Part shown: positions 52,972 to 62,722 of the stretch, one piece after another
Numbering within the stretch: position 1 is the first letter of the stretch
Layout of the letters: the number at the start of each line of letters is the position of its first letter
Source: Enterobacter sp. 10-1
GTDB lineage: Bacteria; Pseudomonadota; Gammaproteobacteria; Enterobacterales; Enterobacteriaceae
DNA length: 64,000 nucleotides
Reading direction: 5' to 3'
NCBI GenBank assembly: GCA_002270295.1
Contig: NISF01000001.1
Coordinates: 372,001 to 436,000 of the forward strand
Made by a program: the position numbers and the translations under genes
The notes under the pieces: generated by a model
What the model saw: only the letters and a program-made list of their open reading frames with translations
Databases searched by the model: none
What the model was told of the DNA's origin: nothing

Positions 52972-55212
52972 TCAGAAGTGAGTGTTGACGCCCATATACC
53001 AGGTACGGCCCGATTCGTTATAGGTTTCGGCGCCCGCGCCGTACATATAACCGGTGGTACCGCCGGTGGTCTGGGCGTTACCCGCACGCCAGTGGCGCTT
53101 GTCGAAGACGTTATCCACGCCGCCGGTCAGGCTGACGTTTTTGGTGACGTCCCAGGTCGCGCTCAGGCCGAGGATGCTGTATGGGCTAACCTCGTTCTTC
53201 TCGCTGCCGGTAACCGGTTCGCCCTTGTAGTTATACTTTTTCGGCTCCTGCTTGCCATACCAGGTAAAGGTCGACTGCACGGAAACGTCCTGGTATATCT
53301 GCCAGCTGAGGGTCGAGTTGAGCGTATATTCCGGGATAATCGACAGGCGATCGCCGGTCTCTTTGTTCTTACTCTGCAGCATGTAGGTGATGTTGTTGGT
53401 CCAGTTAACGGTTTCGCTCACCGGAACGTTTAACGTCCCTTCCAGGCCCTCAACCACCGCTTTCGGCACGTTCTCCCACTGGTAAATATCGGTTTTCACC
53501 TTACCGCTTGATGTAGAGGAGAGCGGCGCGTATCCCGCTTCGATTTTGTCGCGGTAATCGTTGCGGAACCAGGTCACCCCGGCCAGCCAGCCGTCTCGTT
53601 TAAACTCAAGCCCAATCTCTTTGTTGATGCTGGTCTCTGCCTTCAGGTCATCGTTACCCACCATATAGCAGCCGGTGCCGGTTGCGCTGGCGTAGCAGCC
53701 CTGGCCCTTACTGTACAGGATGTAGTTCGGGTTGGTCTGATACAGGCTCGGCGCTTTATAGGCGCGGGCAATACCCATCTTCAGGGTAAAGTCGTCGCCC
53801 AGGCCCTGGGACAGGTTCAGCGATGGGCTCCAGTTATTGCCGACGATGCTGTGGTGATCGAAACGCAGCGCCGGCGTCAGCATGGTGGAGTCGGTTAGCT
53901 CAACGTTGTCTTCGGCAAACAGCGAGAAGATCTCCGCCTGTGAGTACGGGCTGCGGTTGGTACTGCTTGCGCCCGGAATATCGCCACCCATAAAGGTCTG
54001 GGTATTGGAGGCGTTATCCTTCATCCGCTGCTGGTTCCATTCGCTCCCCAGGGTCAGGTTCTGATTGACCCACAGGTCGAACGGAATGCTGATTTCGCTG
54101 TGCAGCATCACGTCGGAAAGGTCGGTATCGGAGAACAGGTTGCTGTTGAAGATACCTTCTGTGCCCCCGGCCAGGCCTTCGCCCTTACGCGAGTTGCGGG
54201 TGTGCTCGTACTGCGCCCAGTTGCTGGTGGTGATACCATTATCCCAGCCGCCGTTCCAGGTGACGGAGTAGGTCTGACGATAGAGACGGTTGGTCTCTTT
54301 ACCGTAGTTCTCTTTCACCAGGTCGTTGGTGTTGGTGTTCTGCGTGTCGCCCGCGTAGAGGTTGCCCTGGCGGCTGTAACCTGACTCAAACTCCAGCGAC
54401 TGCATCGGCGCGAAGTCCCAGCGCACGACGCCGTTGATACTTTTGTTTTTAACCCCTTCACGCCCGGCAGGCATGGTATCGGCGTAGATGCCGGTACGCT
54501 CGGACTGATGCCCCTGGTTAATATCCCAGGCATCGGCCTGCGTCTTCTCAAGGTTGCCGAACAGGCGGAAGCTGAAATCGCCGCCCAGCGGACCGTTGAG
54601 GCTGAAGTTAGTGCGCTTGGTGGAGCCCTCGTCTTTATGTTCCGGAGCGTTCATGTAGGTATTCCATGAACCGTGCCACTCGTTGCCGCCTTTTTTGGTG
54701 ATGATATTGACCACGCCGCCCGCCGCGCCGTTGCCGTAGCGCGCCGCAGCAGGGCCGCGAATGACCTCAATGCGTTCGATCATTTCCGGCGGCACCCAAC
54801 TGGTATCGCCGCGGGTGTCGCGCTCGCCGCGCCAGCCGAGACGAATAGAGTTGCGGCTGGTGACCGGCTTACCGTCAATCAGGATCAGGGTATTTTCCGG
54901 GCCCATGCCGCGAATATCAATCTGGCGGTTGTTGCCGCGCTGGCCGCTGGTGGAGTTGCCGGTCAGGTTAACGCCCGGCATAGTGCGGATAATTTCTGAG
55001 ACATCGCGGGCCGGTGGACGCTTACGAATTTCATCGGCGGTGATGGTGGAGACGCCGGGAGCCTGCAGATTCTGTTCCGCCGCGGTAACGACCATAGTCT
55101 CTTCGGCGGCCGCTTTTTTGCTGTCTGTGGTCTCTTCCGCGCACAGCGGGAAGGCAACACCATAAATTCCCAGATTGACCAGCAAGGCCAGGGATTTGAT
55201 CCTGTTATTCAT
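52972..55212 (-). CDS. fepA: Ferric enterobactin outer-membrane receptor FepA
   Basis: 746 residues. Signal peptide ending about CA-EE, TonB box ETMVVTAA, plug with EIIRTMPGVNLTGNSTSGQRGNNRQIDIRGMGPENTLILIDGKP, and a barrel ending YMYGAGAETYNESGRTWYMGVNTHF, all as in FepA. Imports ferric enterobactin with TonB-ExbBD. The start at 55212 (CAGGA upstream) was preferred over an upstream ATG at 55278. Divergent from fes across a Fur operator. Confidence 0.96.
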   Translation of the reverse strand: MNNRIKSLALLVNLGIYGVAFPLCAEETTDSKKAAAEETMVVTAAEQNLQAPGVSTITADEIRKRPPARDVSEIIRTMPGVNLTGNSTSGQRGNNRQIDIRGMGPENTLILIDGKPVTSRNSIRLGWRGERDTRGDTSWVPPEMIERIEVIRGPAAARYGNGAAGGVVNIITKKGGNEWHGSWNTYMNAPEHKDEGSTKRTNFSLNGPLGGDFSFRLFGNLEKTQADAWDINQGHQSERTGIYADTMPAGREGVKNKSINGVVRWDFAPMQSLEFESGYSRQGNLYAGDTQNTNTNDLVKENYGKETNRLYRQTYSVTWNGGWDNGITTSNWAQYEHTRNSRKGEGLAGGTEGIFNSNLFSDTDLSDVMLHSEISIPFDLWVNQNLTLGSEWNQQRMKDNASNTQTFMGGDIPGASSTNRSPYSQAEIFSLFAEDNVELTDSTMLTPALRFDHHSIVGNNWSPSLNLSQGLGDDFTLKMGIARAYKAPSLYQTNPNYILYSKGQGCYASATGTGCYMVGNDDLKAETSINKEIGLEFKRDGWLAGVTWFRNDYRDKIEAGYAPLSSTSSGKVKTDIYQWENVPKAVVEGLEGTLNVPVSETVNWTNNITYMLQSKNKETGDRLSIIPEYTLNSTLSWQIYQDVSVQSTFTWYGKQEPKKYNYKGEPVTGSEKNEVSPYSILGLSATWDVTKNVSLTGGVDNVFDKRHWRAGNAQTTGGTTGYMYGAGAETYNESGRTWYMGVNTHF

Positions 55213-55363
55213 TTTAAATCCTGCTGTCTGTTGCCGCTTTCCCCAAAGGCCCCTTCCCACCGGGAGAGGAGACGGCATACACCAATGTTGCCAGTAGAGG
55301 ACAAATGGGTTCCATCTCTGGCATGTTTTTAGAAGTTACTCTTACCAACGCGCGGTAATACGC

Positions 55364-55415
55364 TATTGCAAATGCAAATAGTTATCAATAATATTATCAA
55401 TAAAATATTACGTTT
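55364..55415. promoter_or_regulatory. fepA-fes divergent Fur operator
   Basis: Overlapping Fur boxes: TGCAAATGCAAATAG followed by TTATCAATAATATTATCAAT, nearly identical to the E. coli bidirectional fepA-fes operator. Iron-loaded Fur represses both directions. Confidence 0.9.
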
Positions 55416-55450
55416 ATTGATAAATATCACGATAAACATAGGGTTATTGA

Positions 55451-56671
55451 ATGCTCAAGACAGGAAGCGATGACTGGTGGCAGATTCTTACCGGCCCGCA
55501 GTCAGAGGCGTCTGGCGATGCATACCGGGTGACGTTCTGGTGGCGGGACCCGGCGGGCAGCGAGGCCACTTCGGCGACGCGGCGGGTGTGGATTTACATC
55601 ACCGGCGTCACCGACCACCACAAAAATGCCGTCCCGCAAACCCTGCGGCGCGTCCCGGGCACCGATGCCTGGCAATGGCAGACCACGCTCTCGTCGACCT
55701 GGCGCGGCAGCTACTGTTTTATCCCCTCCGAACGCGATGACGATTTTGCTCCTGAGATTTTTAACGGCGACAGTCCGGACCGCACGCTGCTGCGCGAGGG
55801 CTGGCGACGTCTGCTGCCGCGTGCGGTTGCCGACCCGCTCAACCCGCAAAGCTGGAAGGGCGGGCGCGGCCACGCGGTCTCCGCGCTGGAGCTTCCGCAG
55901 GCGCCGGAGCAGCCCGGCTGGGCGCTGCGCGATGAAAATTACGCCCCGCCGGTCTGCATTCAGTGGCGCAGCGCGCGGCTTGGCAACAGCCGTCGGGCGT
56001 GGGTTTATGCCACCGGCGAGGGCGCGGCGGAAGAGCGCCCGCTGGCGGTGCTGCTGGACGGCCAGTTCTGGGCCGAGAGCATGCCGGTATGGTCGCCGCT
56101 GGCCGGACTCACCCGCGAGGGCCGGCTGCCGGCGGCGGTATATCTGCTGATCGACGTGATTGATAACGCGCACCGCGGCCGCGAGCTGCCCTGCAACCGC
56201 GATTTTTGGCTGGCGGTACAGGAGGAGCTGCTGCCGCAGGTGCGTCAAATCGCGGCCTTTAGCGACCGGGCCGAGCGTACCGTCGTGGCCGGGCAAAGCT
56301 TTGGCGGCCTGGCGGCAATGTTCGCCGCCCTGAACTGGCCGCAGCGTTTTGGCTGCGTGCTCAGCCAGTCCGGCTCCTACTGGTGGCCGCACCGCGGCGG
56401 CACGCAGGATGGCGCGCTGATTGAAGGTCTGAGTTCGGGCGAGCTGCGCGCCGAGGGGCTGCGAGTCTGGCTCGAAGCCGGCGAGCGGGAGCCCCTAATT
56501 TTCCGCGCGAATCAGGCGCTTTTATCCCGGCTGCAGCGCCCTGAAGGGACGGTGTTCTGGCGCCAGGTTGACGGCGGACACGATGCGCTGTGCTGGCGCG
56601 GCGGGCTGACGGCGGGACTGATTCAGCTGTGGCAATCTACAGAATCCGCCCCTTCGCAACCCAATCATTGA
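55451..56671 (+). CDS. fes: Ferric enterobactin esterase Fes
   Basis: 406 residues, cytoplasmic. The N-terminal domain has VTFWWRDPAGSEATSATRRVW and WRGSYCFIPSERDD; the alpha/beta-hydrolase domain has nucleophile S283 in GQSFGG, QSGSYWWPHRGG and His in DGGHDALCWRGG. It hydrolyses the triserine lactone of ferric enterobactin to release iron. It starts the fes-ybdZ-entF operon. The Shine-Dalgarno is weak. Confidence 0.96.
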   Translation: MLKTGSDDWWQILTGPQSEASGDAYRVTFWWRDPAGSEATSATRRVWIYITGVTDHHKNAVPQTLRRVPGTDAWQWQTTLSSTWRGSYCFIPSERDDDFAPEIFNGDSPDRTLLREGWRRLLPRAVADPLNPQSWKGGRGHAVSALELPQAPEQPGWALRDENYAPPVCIQWRSARLGNSRRAWVYATGEGAAEERPLAVLLDGQFWAESMPVWSPLAGLTREGRLPAAVYLLIDVIDNAHRGRELPCNRDFWLAVQEELLPQVRQIAAFSDRAERTVVAGQSFGGLAAMFAALNWPQRFGCVLSQSGSYWWPHRGGTQDGALIEGLSSGELRAEGLRVWLEAGEREPLIFRANQALLSRLQRPEGTVFWRQVDGGHDALCWRGGLTAGLIQLWQSTESAPSQPNH

Positions 56672-56730
56672 TCATGCGCCAGGGCTGCCGACGCGGCCAG
56701 CAGGATAGCGAGTATTAACAGGAGTTTGAA

Positions 56731-56934
56731 ATGCAATTCAGTAACCCCTTCGATAATCCGCAAGGGCAGTTTTACATTCTGCGTAACGAGCTGCAGCAGT
56801 ACAGCCTGTGGCCCGATCACTGCGCGCTGCCGGAGGGCTGGACGGTAGAGTGTCCGCCGCAGTCGCTGGAAGCGTGCAATGCCTGGCTGGCGGCGAACTG
56901 GTCAACCCTCACCCCCGCGCACTACGCGTCCTAA
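56731..56934 (+). CDS. ybdZ: MbtH-like protein YbdZ
   Basis: 67 residues. MbtH family: NPFDNPQGQFYILRNELQQYSLWPDHCALPEGW and NW near the end (invariant Trp residues). It binds and aids the EntF adenylation domain. AGGAG lies 7 nt upstream. Its stop overlaps the entF Shine-Dalgarno (TAAGGAG), so translation is coupled. Confidence 0.95.
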   Translation: MQFSNPFDNPQGQFYILRNELQQYSLWPDHCALPEGWTVECPPQSLEACNAWLAANWSTLTPAHYAS

Positions 56935-56944
56935 GGAGCCGATG

Positions 56945-59900
56945 ATGACCACTCGTTTACCGCTGGTTGCAGCGCAGCCGGGGATCTGGATGGCGGAGCG
57001 GCTGTCTACGCTGCCCGGCGCCTGGAGCGTCGCTCACTACGTCGAGCTCAGCGGCAGCCTCGATCCAGCGCTGCTCGGCAGGGCGATCGTTGCCGGTCTG
57101 AGCCAGGCCGATACGCTTAGCATGCGCTTTTGCGAAGACAACGGCGAAGCCTGGCAGTGGGTTGATGAGGCCCGGGCCTTCGACGAACCGCAGTACCGCG
57201 ACCTGCGCGAGGCGGACGATCCGCACGAGGCCGCGCTGGCAATTATGCGGGCCGACCTCGGACAGAATTTGCGCGTCGATAGCGGGAATTCGCTGGTCTG
57301 CCACCAGCTGCTGCGCACGGCGGATAATCGCTGGTACTGGTATCAGCGCTATCATCATTTACTCGTAGATGGCTTTAGTTTCCCCGCTATTACCCGCCAG
57401 ATCGCCGCCATTTACCGCGCCTGGCAGCGCGGCGAGGCGACGCCGGAGTCGCCGTTTACGCCGTTCGCTGAGGTGGTGGAAGAGTATCAGCGCTATTACG
57501 GCAGCGACGGCTGGCAGCGGGACAAGCAGTTCTGGCAGGAGCAGCGCAAGGCGCTGCCGGCGCCGGTCTCGCTCTCCGCCGCGCCGCTGGCGGGACGGGC
57601 TACGGGCACGGAGATCTGGCGCCTGAAGCTTGACGCTGACGCCGCGACGTTCAGCCGTCTGGCCGCCGGCGCCCCGCAGTGCCAGCGCGCCGACCTGGCT
57701 CTGGCGCTTACCGTGCTGTGGCTGGGGCGCCTGTGCGGCCGTATGGACTATGCCGCCGGCTTTATCTTTATGCGCCGCATGGGATCGGCGGCGCTGACCG
57801 CGACCGGGCCGGTGCTTAACGTCCTGCCGCTGGCGATAAACATCGATGCCCAGGAAACCCTGGCCGAGCTGGCGCTCCGCCTGGCCGGACAGCTGAAAAA
57901 AATGCGTCGCCACCAGCGCTATGATGCGGAACAAATTGTCCGCGATAGCGGCAAGGCCGCGGGCGATGAGCCGCTGTTTGGCCCGGTATTAAATATCAAA
58001 GTCTTTGATTACGTTCTCGATATTGACGGCGTGCAGGCGGTGACGCATACCCTGGCGACCGGCCCGGTTAACGATCTTGAGCTGGCGCTGTTCCCGGACG
58101 AAGCCGGCGGCCTGTCGCTGGAAGTGCTGGCCAATAAGCAGCGCTACGATGAGGCCACGCTGCGCGCGCACGTTGAGCGCCTCTCCGCGCTGCTGGCCCA
58201 GTTTGCCGCCGACCCGGCGCTGCGCTGCGGCGAAGCGAACATGCTGTCAGCGCGGGAAACGCAGCGGCTGGCGGAAATCAATAATACCGGCATCGCGCTG
58301 CCCGCCACGACGCTGAGCGCGCTGGTCGCAGAACAGGCGATGAAGACCCCGGATGCGCCCGCGCTGGCGGACGCCAGCTGGCAGTTCAGCTACCGCGAAA
58401 TGCGCCAGCAGGTTGTGGCGCTCGCCGAGGTGCTGCGCGCGCGCGGGGTTAAGCCCGGCGATAGCGTGGCGGTGGCGCTGCCGCGTTCGGTCTTCCTCAC
58501 CCTGGCGCTGCACGCCATCGTTGAAGCGGGCGCCGCCTGGCTGCCGCTCGATACCGGCTATCCTGACGATCGCCTGCGCATGATGCTCGAAGATGCGCGC
58601 CCGACGCTGCTGCTGACCTCTGACGATCAGCTGGCGCGCTTTAGCGATATCCCCGGGCTTGCCAGCCTGTGCTATCAGCAGCCGCTGGCGGCGGGGGATG
58701 ACGCGCCGCTGGCGCTCTCAATGCCGGAGCATACCGCCTATATCATCTTTACCTCCGGCTCGACCGGACGCCCGAAAGGGGTGATGGTGGGGCAGACCGC
58801 GATCGTCAACCGCCTGCTGTGGATGCAAAATCACTATCCGCTCGGCGCCGATGACGTGGTGGCGCAGAAAACGCCGTGCAGCTTTGACGTCTCGGTATGG
58901 GAGTTCTGGTGGCCGTTTATCGCCGGCGCTCGCCTGGTGATGGCGGAACCCGAAGCGCATCGCGACCCGCTGGCGATGCAGCAGTTCTTCGCCCGCTACG
59001 GCGTGACCACGACCCACTTTGTGCCGTCGATGCTGGCGGCGTTCGTCGCTTCGCTCGACGCGGAAAACGTCACCGCCTGCCAAACGCTGCGGCGGGTATT
59101 CTGCAGCGGCGAAGCGCTGCCGACCGGGCTGTGCCGCGAATGGGAGGCCCTGACCGGCGTGGCGCTGCATAACCTCTACGGTCCGACCGAAGCGGCGGTA
59201 GACGTCAGCTGGTACCCGGCCTGCGGCGCGGAGCTGGCGGCGGTGACCGGCAGCAGCGTGCCGATCGGCTGGCCGGTGTGGAACACCGGATTACGTATTC
59301 TTGATGCCGCGATGCGCCCGGTACCGCCCGGCGTCGCGGGCGATCTGTACCTTACCGGCATCCAGCTGGCGCAGGGCTATCTCGGACGACCGGACCTGAC
59401 CGCCGGCCGCTTTATTGCCGACCCGTTTAGCGCCGGCGAGCGCATGTACCGCACCGGGGACGTGGCGCGCTGGCTCGATAACGGGGCGGTGGAGTATCTG
59501 GGGCGCAGCGACGATCAGCTGAAAATTCGCGGCCAACGCATTGAGCTGGGCGAAATAGATCGCGTCATGGCGGCGCTGCCGGAGGTGGCTCAGGCGGTCA
59601 CCCACGCCTGCGTCTTTAATCAGGCGGCGGCGACCGGCGGCGATGCGCGCCAGCTGGTCGGTTACCTGGTGTCTGAATCCGGGCTGCCGCTGGATACCGC
59701 GGCGCTGAAAGCGCGTCTCGGCGAGCAGCTGCCGCCGCATATGGTGCCGGTGGTGCTGATCCAGCTGCCGGCGCTGCCGTTGAGCGCTAACGGCAAGCTG
59801 GATCGTAAAGCGCTGCCGCTGCCAACGCTGAGCCAGGAGCGTCGCGGCCGGCCGCCGGAGTCAGAGAGCGAGCGTGCGGTTGCCGAGGCGTTCAGCCAGC

Positions 59901-60826
59901 TGCTGGGCTGCGAAGTGAACGATATTGAAGCGGATTTCTTTGCGCTTGGCGGCCACTCGCTGCTGGCGATGCGCCTGGCGGCGCAGCTGAGCCGCCGGTT
60001 TGCGCGTCAGGTGACGCCGGGACAGGTGATGGTCGCCTCGACGGTAGGGCAGCTGAGCGCGCTGCTGGCGTCCGATCTGAGCGACGAGCAGGCGCAGCGC
60101 CTGGGCTTTGATACGATTTTACCCCTGCGTAAAAGCGACGGCCCGACGCTGTTCTGCTTCCATCCGGCCTCCGGCTTTGCCTGGCAGTTCAGCGTGCTGG
60201 CTCGCTATCTCAATCCGCGCTGGTCAATTACCGGCATTCAATCGCCGCGCCCGGAAGGGCCGATGGTGAGCGCCGCCAGCCTTGATGAAGTCTGCGAATC
60301 TCATCTGCAAACTTTACTGGCGCAGCAGCCGCACGGGCCATATTACCTGTTCGGTTATTCCCTCGGCGGCACCCTGGCGCAGGGAATTGCCGCGCGCTTA
60401 CGCCAGCGTGGCGAAGCGGTAGCGTTCCTCGGGCTGCTGGATACCTGGCCGCCGGAGTCGCAAAACTGGGCGGAAAAAGAGGCCAACGGCCTCGACCCGC
60501 AGGTGCTGGCCGAAATTGATCGCGAGCGGGAAGCGTTCCTCGCCGCGCAGCAGGGTCAGCCGTCCGGCGAGCTGTTTAGCGTGATTGAGGGCAACTACGC
60601 CGACGCGGTGCGCCTGCTGACCACCGCGCACAGCGCGAAGTTCGACGGCAAGGCGACCCTGTTCGTTGCGGAAAAAACGCGCCAGCCGGGGATGGACCCG
60701 CGGGCGGTGTGGGGGCCGTGGATCGGCGAACTGGAGGTCTTCAGCCAGGCGTGCGCGCACGTCGAGATCATCTCTCCGCAGGCCTTTGAGTCGATAGGTC
60801 CGGTGGTGCGGGAGATTCTGGGATAG
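56945..60826 (+). CDS. entF: Enterobactin synthetase component F (NRPS)
   Basis: 1293 residues, the E. coli EntF length. Condensation domain (HHLLVDG, His at about 137-138), adenylation domain for L-serine (FTSGSTGRPKG about 602-612; NLYGPTEAAVDVSWYPA; YRTGDVARW), carrier domain with phosphopantetheine Ser about 1005 in GGHSLLAM, and thioesterase (Ser about 1139 in GYSLGG) that trimerises and cyclises dihydroxybenzoyl-serine. ATG 56945 lies 6 nt from AAGGAG; the adjacent ATG at 56942 is an alternative. Intact, with all modules present. Confidence 0.96.
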   Translation: MTTRLPLVAAQPGIWMAERLSTLPGAWSVAHYVELSGSLDPALLGRAIVAGLSQADTLSMRFCEDNGEAWQWVDEARAFDEPQYRDLREADDPHEAALAIMRADLGQNLRVDSGNSLVCHQLLRTADNRWYWYQRYHHLLVDGFSFPAITRQIAAIYRAWQRGEATPESPFTPFAEVVEEYQRYYGSDGWQRDKQFWQEQRKALPAPVSLSAAPLAGRATGTEIWRLKLDADAATFSRLAAGAPQCQRADLALALTVLWLGRLCGRMDYAAGFIFMRRMGSAALTATGPVLNVLPLAINIDAQETLAELALRLAGQLKKMRRHQRYDAEQIVRDSGKAAGDEPLFGPVLNIKVFDYVLDIDGVQAVTHTLATGPVNDLELALFPDEAGGLSLEVLANKQRYDEATLRAHVERLSALLAQFAADPALRCGEANMLSARETQRLAEINNTGIALPATTLSALVAEQAMKTPDAPALADASWQFSYREMRQQVVALAEVLRARGVKPGDSVAVALPRSVFLTLALHAIVEAGAAWLPLDTGYPDDRLRMMLEDARPTLLLTSDDQLARFSDIPGLASLCYQQPLAAGDDAPLALSMPEHTAYIIFTSGSTGRPKGVMVGQTAIVNRLLWMQNHYPLGADDVVAQKTPCSFDVSVWEFWWPFIAGARLVMAEPEAHRDPLAMQQFFARYGVTTTHFVPSMLAAFVASLDAENVTACQTLRRVFCSGEALPTGLCREWEALTGVALHNLYGPTEAAVDVSWYPACGAELAAVTGSSVPIGWPVWNTGLRILDAAMRPVPPGVAGDLYLTGIQLAQGYLGRPDLTAGRFIADPFSAGERMYRTGDVARWLDNGAVEYLGRSDDQLKIRGQRIELGEIDRVMAALPEVAQAVTHACVFNQAAATGGDARQLVGYLVSESGLPLDTAALKARLGEQLPPHMVPVVLIQLPALPLSANGKLDRKALPLPTLSQERRGRPPESESERAVAEAFSQLLGCEVNDIEADFFALGGHSLLAMRLAAQLSRRFARQVTPGQVMVASTVGQLSALLASDLSDEQAQRLGFDTILPLRKSDGPTLFCFHPASGFAWQFSVLARYLNPRWSITGIQSPRPEGPMVSAASLDEVCESHLQTLLAQQPHGPYYLFGYSLGGTLAQGIAARLRQRGEAVAFLGLLDTWPPESQNWAEKEANGLDPQVLAEIDREREAFLAAQQGQPSGELFSVIEGNYADAVRLLTTAHSAKFDGKATLFVAEKTRQPGMDPRAVWGPWIGELEVFSQACAHVEIISPQAFESIGPVVREILG

Positions 60827-60833
60827 GTAGAGC

Positions 60834-60857
60834 GTCGCCCGGAGTTATCCGGGCGAC
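60834..60857. repeat. Perfect GC inverted repeat after entF
   Basis: GTCGCCCGGA-GTTA-TCCGGGCGAC, a REP-like element between the entF stop and the terminator. It may stabilise the 3' end of the fes-ybdZ-entF mRNA. Confidence 0.5.
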
Positions 60858-60877
60858 CCCGGCGCATAATCCTGTAA

Positions 60878-60910
60878 CCCCGGTAAGCGTAGCGCGACCG
60901 GGGTTTTTTT
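60878..60910. terminator. Rho-independent terminator after entF
   Basis: CCCCGGT / ACCGGGG stem followed by seven T (60904-60910). It closes the entF operon and faces the convergent fepC gene. Confidence 0.85.
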
Positions 60911-60938
60911 ATGCTTTAGCCTGGGAGAAAAGGGGAGG

Positions 60939-61733
60939 CTAGCGTCGGCCCAGCGGCACCACCAGCGGCGTATGGGCGACCGGATCGTCGATGATCGTGC
61001 AGCGCAGGCCGTAAATCCGCTCGATAAGCTCGGCGGTAACGATCTCTTTCGGCGCCCCTTCGGCGATAATTTTGCCGTCGCGCAGGGCGATCAGATGGGT
61101 GGCGTAGCGGCAGGCCTGGTTGAGATCGTGCAGCACCGCCGCCAGGGTATAACCCTTCTCGCGATTCAGCTCGCTCAGCAGCTCCAGGAGATCGATCTGA
61201 TGGCTGATATCCAGCCAGGTCGTCGGCTCATCGAGCAGCATGATGGCGGTTTCCTGCGCCAGCACCATCGCAATCCACGCGCGCTGACGCTGGCCGCCGG
61301 AGAGCGTGTCAACGCTCTGCAGCGCAAGGTCGGTGATGCCGGTGGCCCTCATCGCCTGATTGACCGCGTCATCGTCTTCTTTACGCCAGCGGGTGAACAT
61401 CGGCTGATGCGGATAGCGACCGCGGGCAACCAGCTCCTGGACGGTAATATCGCCCGGGGTGGTGGCGTTTTGCGCCAGCAGGCCGATCCGCCTGGCCACG
61501 TCCTTGCTGGCGTAGCGCTGGATCTGCTCACCGTCGAGATAAACATGGCCGCTGGCCGGAGTCATCAGGCGGCTGAGGGTGCGCAGCAGCGTCGATTTGC
61601 CGCAGCCGTTGGGGCCGATAATGGCGGTGAAGTGGCCGTCGGGAATGGTCACGTTCAGCGATTCGGCGATGATCTTTTTGCCGTATGCCAGGGTCAACTG
61701 GTCGCCGCGCAAACGGGGGGTTACAGCGGTCAT
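60939..61733 (-). CDS. fepC: Ferric enterobactin ABC ATPase FepC
   Basis: 264 residues. Walker A GPNGCGKST, LSGGQRQRAWIAMVLAQE, Walker B IMLLDEPTTWLD, H-loop VLHDLNQACRYATH; the FepC/FecE/BtuD branch. It energises import of ferric enterobactin through FepDG. ATG 61733 overlaps the fepG stop by 4 nt (ATGA). In E. coli fepE lies between entF and fepC; here it is absent. Confidence 0.95.
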   Translation of the reverse strand: MTAVTPRLRGDQLTLAYGKKIIAESLNVTIPDGHFTAIIGPNGCGKSTLLRTLSRLMTPASGHVYLDGEQIQRYASKDVARRIGLLAQNATTPGDITVQELVARGRYPHQPMFTRWRKEDDDAVNQAMRATGITDLALQSVDTLSGGQRQRAWIAMVLAQETAIMLLDEPTTWLDISHQIDLLELLSELNREKGYTLAAVLHDLNQACRYATHLIALRDGKIIAEGAPKEIVTAELIERIYGLRCTIIDDPVAHTPLVVPLGRR

Positions 61734-62722
61734 TTTTTGCGGGACTCCTGAATTAACAGTGCGATGAGATAGATACCGCCGAGGCTGACGGTGACGACTC
61801 CCACCGGTAGCTGATAGGGCATAAACAGACGCTGGGCGCTGTAGTCGGCCAGCGCCAGCAGCAGCGCGCCGCACAGCGCCGACTGGGTCAGACCCCAGCG
61901 CGCGGTGCCGCTGAGGCGGCGGGCGATATGCGGAGCTACCAGCGCAATAAAGGAGATCGGACCCGCCAGCGCGGTGGCGGCGGCGGTCAGCACGACCCCC
62001 ACCAGCATCAGCAGCAGGCGAGAGCGCTCAACCCGCACGCCCAGCGCGCAGGCGGTGTCGTCACCCATTTCCAGCAGGCGCATACGCCGCGCCAGCAGCA
62101 CGCTGCACGCCAGCATCAGCACAATAAGCGGCGCCGATGGCCAGGTTTTACTCCACGTCAGCCCGTTGAGCGAACCGGCGTTCCATAGCCCGGCGGAAAG
62201 CGCGGTTTCCAGCGACGCGCGCAGCAGCAGCCAGGTATTGAACGCCACCAGCATCGCGCGGATACCGATGCCGATAATAATCAGCCGGAAGGTTTCAATC
62301 CCGTTACGCCAGGCCAGCAGCCAGACCAGCAGGGCGGTAAGCACGCCGCCGACCATCGCCGCCAGCGCGATAGCCGTCAGGTTCTGGCCAAAGATCACCA
62401 TCGCCACCAGCACGCCGCTCCACGCGCCGGTGTTGAAGCCCATGACGTCCGGGCTGCCCAGCGGGTTGCGCATCAGCGACTGAAAAATCGCGCCGCTGAC
62501 GCCCAGCGCCGCGCCGATCAGCAGCGCCATCAGCACCCGCGGCAGCCGCCATTCGGTGACTACCATCGTAATATTACGCGGGGCATCGCCCAGCAGAGCG
62601 GAGATAACCTGCTCCACCCGCAGCGGCACCAGGCCGCTGCCGAGCCCCCAAAGGGAAACCAGCACGCTGGCGACGATCAGGATAAAACAGCTGAGCAGCA
62701 AACGACGGGAAGGGGCGATCAC
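61730..62722 (-). CDS. fepG: Ferric enterobactin permease FepG
   Basis: 330 residues with about nine membrane segments. FecCD family: EWRLPRVLMALLIGAALGVSGAIFQSLMRNPLGSPDVMGFNTGA, GPISFIALVAPHIARRL, VGVVTVSLGGIYLIALLI. The GTG start at 62722 overlaps the fepD stop (ATGTGATC, 4-nt overlap). Confidence 0.94.
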   Translation of the reverse strand: MIAPSRRLLLSCFILIVASVLVSLWGLGSGLVPLRVEQVISALLGDAPRNITMVVTEWRLPRVLMALLIGAALGVSGAIFQSLMRNPLGSPDVMGFNTGAWSGVLVAMVIFGQNLTAIALAAMVGGVLTALLVWLLAWRNGIETFRLIIIGIGIRAMLVAFNTWLLLRASLETALSAGLWNAGSLNGLTWSKTWPSAPLIVLMLACSVLLARRMRLLEMGDDTACALGVRVERSRLLLMLVGVVLTAAATALAGPISFIALVAPHIARRLSGTARWGLTQSALCGALLLALADYSAQRLFMPYQLPVGVVTVSLGGIYLIALLIQESRKK

